Positions 60,030 to 64,000 of a stretch of DNA of 64,000 nucleotides are shown here, in pieces. The DNA comes from Castanea sativa (taxonomy: Eukaryota; Streptophyta; Magnoliopsida; Fagales; Fagaceae): assembly GCF_040712315.1 (NCBI RefSeq), contig NC_134013.1, positions 80,358,001 through 80,422,000 on the forward strand. Reading direction: 5' to 3'. The number at the start of each line of letters is the position of its first letter. Position 1 is the first letter of the stretch. The notes beneath the pieces are model-generated. The model saw nothing but the letters and a program-made list of their open reading frames with translations. It was not told where the DNA came from and did not search any database. The translations under genes were made by a program, and so were the position numbers.

Positions 60030-60330
60030 CCATGCCTCCGATTTGGAAAGTGTATGTGGATGTGGACGGGGCGGCTAATAATCCTAGGATGCGGTATTCG
60101 GAATTGTTGGAACGTCGAGAATTGTCTTCGAAAAATCGAGATTGGCTCGCTCGCTACTAACAATGAGGCCGAATACGAAGCGGTCTTGGTAGGCATGAAA
60201 ATGGTGGGCATGATGGTGGAAGGGAAATCCACATCTTCTCGGATTCTCAAGTCGGTGGTCGGCCATTACGGACCACGGGACCAGGCGTAGATCCTAGGAT
60301 GCAGAATATTTGGCCCGTGTTAAGCGTCGC
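60030..60330 (+). pseudogene. Second, archaeal-type RNase H region of Tat element 2
   Basis: VYVDGAA near 60053, RYSELLERRELSSKN in a shifted frame, then IGSLATNNEAEYEAVLVGMK (60140-60200) and HIFSDSQV near 60233. A second RNase H domain after the first is a known hallmark of Tat-type elements. Its motifs with the catalytic D, E and D are visible, but in different frames. Confidence 0.78.
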
Positions 60331-60479
60331 CAGCAAACTCAATTTGGCTCCTTCGCCTTAACTCATATCTCTGAGCGGAAAACCCATGCACTCCTTAGCC
60401 ACGCCGGCAACGTCCTCGGCTCGGGGTTTACCTAGGGTTATCCTCGTTGAGGATTTGCTAGAGCTCCCGGACTCTTGTC

Positions 60480-61597
60480 AACGACGCCTCTCGTATCCTA
60501 ATAAGGCTCGGACCTAGTTGGATCGCCGATTGCCACTTTCGTATCTTTCTTAGGGATGATGTCCTTCCCGAGGACAAATCGAAGTGGATACGCCGAAAGG
60601 CGTTTCGACGTTAGCTGTCCGAGGATCAAAATGCATACAAACGTTCCTTTTCGTGGGCCACATGAGATTGTCTGATGTTGGCGAGGCCGAGCGAGAGCTT
60701 CTAGAAGAATAAGACGAAGTGGAGTCCGAAGCCCACATAGAGAAACCTCGACTCGGTTAACCCAATGTCTCTTCCCAAACTTGGCCGGCCCAATATGCGG
60801 AGGCGCTGCAAATGATAAGTGGTGACGGTTTCTCAAATAGGTATTAACCCGACTTACTCTCGCACGGGGCTTGGACATTGCAGGGCCATTTCCGAGAGCG
60901 CCGGCAATAAAAGATGGCTTCTTGTGGGAACAATGAACTCCGATTTGGAAATGGGCCGAGGCCGAGCCCAATAAATAGAGATATTGACTCCAAGAAGTTT
61001 GTCTCGGAAAACATCGTTACTGCATACCACTTTACCACACAATGGCCGAAAGAAGGTCTTGACAGAAAAGGCTTTTAGGAAGGGTGACATGGGTATTATA
61101 AATAGGTATTCCACGACCCCTCGAGGAAACGCTGAGACGGATGCCGTTAACAAAGTCATTTGGGTCAAGAAAAGAGTTGGCGGGAAACAGATGATCGAGC
61201 TCCTCATGCCATGGACATCGGCTCACACCGCGCTAGTTGGACCGGAGAAATAATCTTGGACTGGAGCCGAGCGCCGTATCCATTAATAAAGGTTTTCGGC
61301 CTCCTTTAGCCCCGAGAATAACAAGACTCCCGGAAAAGGCCTAGATTTGCTTGAGGAACGGCGCGAGGCATCAAAATGGACGTACCTAAGCCAATTGGTT
61401 ACAACGCCCACGGAGGCAAAGAATTGCATGGGAACGGGGATTGTACGAGACCTTGGGAAAGGCCTGTGGGTTAGTAAGTTAGGACCCAAGCTACCGCATT
61501 GTATCGCAGGTGCATAGTCATATCGGCTAGCCGACCTAGATGAAAGAATTGTACCACGCCCATGGAATGTAAATAATCTTAGAAGATATTATTATTA
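60480..61597 (+). pseudogene. Integrase region of Tat element 2
   Basis: Broken text follows the integrase order. EDVLPEDKSKWIRRKAFR-type text lies near 60555-60605 (GYAERRFDV in one frame), FVSENIV near 60999, and HYTMAERRS and the region matching the element 1 triplicated segment near 61035-61160 (GDMGIINRYSTTPRGNAET, with the core Glu). SGSRKELAGNR-like text follows, then SHIG, ADLDERIVPRPWNVNNLRRY-like text (61525-61590). Many frameshifts. Confidence 0.75.
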
Positions 61598-61619
61598 ATA
61601 AAATGTGCTTTTATCGGTG

Positions 61620-62750
61620 AACATTTTAAAGTTATGACCTTACATTTGATCTTGACCTAAGAATGTGGAAACTTGGTTAAGTGCATCATCGTAAACCTTG
61701 TGGAAATTGATGTCTTGTCATTTTGTTAAATAGAACCTTGTATGTCGGGTCTTCGGACCTCCTGCTTTGGGAAAATTAACATTTGAAGTTATCATTTTTA
61801 AGAATCAAACAAAACTTGGTTAAGTGCGGTCCTCGGACCAAAAACCTTGTGGAAATTGATGTCTTGTCATTTGTTAAACAGAACCTTAGCTATGTCGGGT
61901 CTTCGGACCTCCCGCTTTGGGAAAATTAACATTTGAAGTTATCATTTTTAAGAATCAAACGAAACTTGGTTAAGTACGTCCTCAGGACCAAAAACCTTGT
62001 GGAAATTAATGTCTTGTCATTTGTTAAATGTAACCTTAGCTATGTCGGGTCTTTGGACCTCCTCGCTTTGGAAAATTAACATTTGAAGTTATCATTTTTA
62101 AGAATCAAACGAAACTTGGTTAAAGTGCTCCTCGGACCAAAAACCTTGTGGAAATTGATGTCTTATCATTTGTTAAATGTAACCTTAGCTATGTCGGGTC
62201 TTCGGACGCTTTGGGAAAATTAACATTTGAAGTTATCATTTTTAAGAATCAAACGAAACTTGGTTAAGTGCGGTCTCCCGGACCAAAAACCTTGTGGAAA
62301 TTGATGTCTTGTCATTTGTTAAACGTAACCTTAGCTATGTCGGGTCTTCGGACCTCTCGCTTTGGGAAAATTAACATTTGAAGTTATCATTTTTAAGAAT
62401 CAAAATGCAAACTTGGTTAAGTGCAAATTTCGGACCAAAAACCTTGTGGAAATTGATGTCTTGTCATTTGTTAAATGTAACCTTAGCTATGTCGGGTCTC
62501 TCGGACCTCCCATTGGGAAAATTAACATTTGAAGTTATCATTTTTAAGAATCAAACGTAACTTGGTTAAGTGCTCCTCGGACCAAAAACCTTGTGGAAAT
62601 TGATGTCTAGTCATTTGTTAAACGAACCTTAGCTATGCCGGGTTCTCGGACCTCCCCGCTTTGGGAAATTTTACATTTGAAGTTATAATTTTTAAGAATC
62701 AAACGGAGAATTGGTTAAGTCTTATCTTCGGACCATAACTTTGATCAAAG
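61620..62750 (+). repeat. ~150-bp tandem subrepeat array of element 2 (about seven units)
   Basis: atgtcgggtc recurs near 61743, 61892, 62042, 62191, 62337, 62489 and (as atgccgggt) 62635. Each unit holds aacttggttaag, ttgtggaaattgatgtcttg, an accttagctatgtcggg block and attaacatttgaagttatc. It is the reverse complement of the array at 14641-15530, in the same place relative to integrase. The ggtcctcggacc boxes are much more eroded here than the spacer sequence. Confidence 0.9.
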
Positions 62751-63168
62751 TTATCTCCTTATTATGTCGGATGTTAATGCTATCATGCTATTAACTCGGA
62801 TCTTAAGTTCTATATCTTTAAGTGTTAAGTAAGTTTGTGTAAGGAATGGTCATCGGATCTTACATCTTACTAGAAAAGTGCTATGCATTACAAGGGTTTA
62901 ATCGTTGAGGTCCTCTCTTCTTTTAATCAAGGCATTGTTCAAATATATTAACCATGTCACCTTTTATTAAATCTTTAATAATATGCGCATGATTATGTGA
63001 AAGTTATGATGGTGCAATCCTTGGAGTTAGATTTATTTACTCGAGAAACTTACGCTAATTATGTCAGAAACTTAAAAAGCAAATGAAATTGTTCTTCATT
63101 AATCGTCAATGTACATTCATTATATATAATTCAAATATGGAAAAGAAAAGAAGTCCTAAAGATAAGTC
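62751..63168. other. Spacer between subrepeat array and antisense gene of element 2
   Basis: AT-rich, with a decayed partial subrepeat at its start. Equivalent to 14261-14640 of element 1. No coding evidence. Confidence 0.5.
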
Positions 63169-63934
63169 CTAAGCCTTTGGAGGGGAGTCTGGCCGAGAGT
63201 AAGCCTTGTGCCCTCGGTCTTTCTCAACCTGCTCAAAAGGAGTCAAAACTTGCTTCCTTTATTCGTCGTTTTCGTTGGAAGGACGTTATCAATTGTCTTC
63301 GTTGGAAGGACGTTGGGTTCTCGGAATCCCTCAAGTCCTCCTTCCTTCTCTTTGTTGGAACCAAGGCTAGGATCGTGAATTTGCCGCGACCACCGGAGGC
63401 AGAGCAGAAGAGTTGTCTCGGGGGGAGTAGCAATGTCTCTTCAATCTCTCCGTATTTCTAGGGGAAGCCAAAACGTTCTCGGACTTCCTCGACTTCCTCG
63501 TATCCGAAGAAGGGGAACTCCTCGCTACGTTTAAAGCTTCCCCCATACTTTTTGACGCATTCCCGGCACAAAGCCGCGAACTCCTCCTCGGCTCGCTCCT
63601 CGGTAGTTGCTACCCCTTCATCGAAACTTCGCTTCATCGACTCGCAGGAGCTTAGGAGCCGCCCTTCTCTTAAGCCTTTTCATCCGAGCACTCCTTTTTC
63701 GGGGAGAGCTCTTCATCTCTTTCGTGAAGGAGCTTACGCTGTTTTCTCTATCCGGCCTCATGGTCCTTAAGCTTCGTTTCTCGACCCCATTTTTCTCTCT
63801 CCTCGATCGGCCACCAAGGTCGCTTCTCATTCTCCAAGGCTGTGCCCACTTCGCCCCCGATTTTCGAGCTCAATTCTGGCTATTTTTCGAGTGTCTTCTA
63901 TAAACTTCTCGGCTACAAAGACCTCCTGAATAGC
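63169..63934 (-). pseudogene. Last exon of the antisense ORF (aORF) of Tat element 2
   Basis: On the minus strand the acceptor ...ctttgttacag at 63935 is followed by AIQEVFVAEK, matching AIQEVFAVEK after the acceptor at 13460 of element 1. Further on, EEFAALCREC corresponds to EEFAELCREY. The stop (63169-63171) lies where expected. A coiled-coil-type Lys/Glu-rich region between is frameshifted. A T-rich intron (poly-A on plus, 63968-63990) lies upstream. The rest of the gene is beyond the window. Confidence 0.8.
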
Positions 63935-64000
63935 CTGTAACAAAGTATGATGGAATTAGGAATTGTAAAAAAAAAAAAAAAAAAAAAAAAAACTCATTCA

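Larger units (their letters stand above)
55843..64000 (+). mobile_element. Ty3/gypsy Tat-type LTR retrotransposon, element 2, 3' end beyond the window
   Basis: Order on the plus strand: 5' LTR, primer-binding remnant, gag, protease, RT, RNase H, second (archaeal-type) RNase H, integrase, subrepeat array and an antisense gene that runs off the window end. This is the full Tat/Ogre layout that element 1 has lost. Every domain is readable but broken by frequent one- or few-base indels and stops, so it is a pseudo-element or poorly resolved sequence. LTR ends, array and antisense gene show it is the same family as element 1. Confidence 0.88.

Overview
This is nuclear DNA from a plant, most likely a woody eudicot. 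All four recognisable host genes have GT-AG introns or plant-specific families, the intergenic DNA is AT-rich with many CT/GA and TA microsatellites, and the window is full of plant retrotransposons. The retroelement sequences give me an impression of Fagaceae, but nothing here fixes the species. No bacterial, CRISPR or organellar content was seen.

Host genes in order: (1) the 3' half of a neuferricin/MAPR4-type cytochrome-b5-like gene (+, exons between 814 and 5290; the heme-domain exons lie outside the window). (2) A single-exon PHYTOCHROME KINASE SUBSTRATE gene (+, 8224-9609). (3) A complete five-exon NPG1 (No Pollen Germination 1) TPR/calmodulin-binding gene (-, 31099-22567, 698 aa). (4) A complete seven-exon P-type PPR gene orthologous to Arabidopsis At3g59040 (+, 39711-52102, 570 aa). 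NPG1 and the PPR gene are divergently arranged, 8.6 kb apart. These genes have unrelated jobs (membrane heme/steroid-type binding, phototropism signalling, pollen germination, organelle RNA) and show no operon-like logic.

Mobile DNA makes up most of the rest. Two members of one Ty3/gypsy Tat-type family lie in opposite orientations. Element 1 (10426-17837, minus) has both LTRs but has lost most of gag-pol, and carries a perfect 161-bp triplication of integrase sequence. Element 2 (55843 to beyond the window end, plus) keeps eroded gag, protease, RT, two RNase H domains and integrase. Both carry the same ~151-bp subrepeat array and the same spliced antisense gene (aORF), with an intron at the same position. 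A solo LTR of a related type is at 19377-20047. A gutted Ty1/copia element (35270-39206) sits inside a long-TIR element rich in ACTCGAG hairpin modules. Five L1-type LINE fragments lie in introns of NPG1 and the PPR gene, one with a clean nested insertion and 17-bp target duplication. A TRIM-like element with inverted ends (47660-47967), Harbinger/Tourist-like MITEs (52481-53802; 54899-55500 nested in 54337-55692), a SINE-like sequence and several local tandem repeats complete the picture.

I did not find a convincing new host system. The best candidate for underexplored biology is the spliced antisense gene plus TCCTCGGA-bearing subrepeat array that both Tat elements share. All homology calls are from reading the translated sequence; no database search was run.
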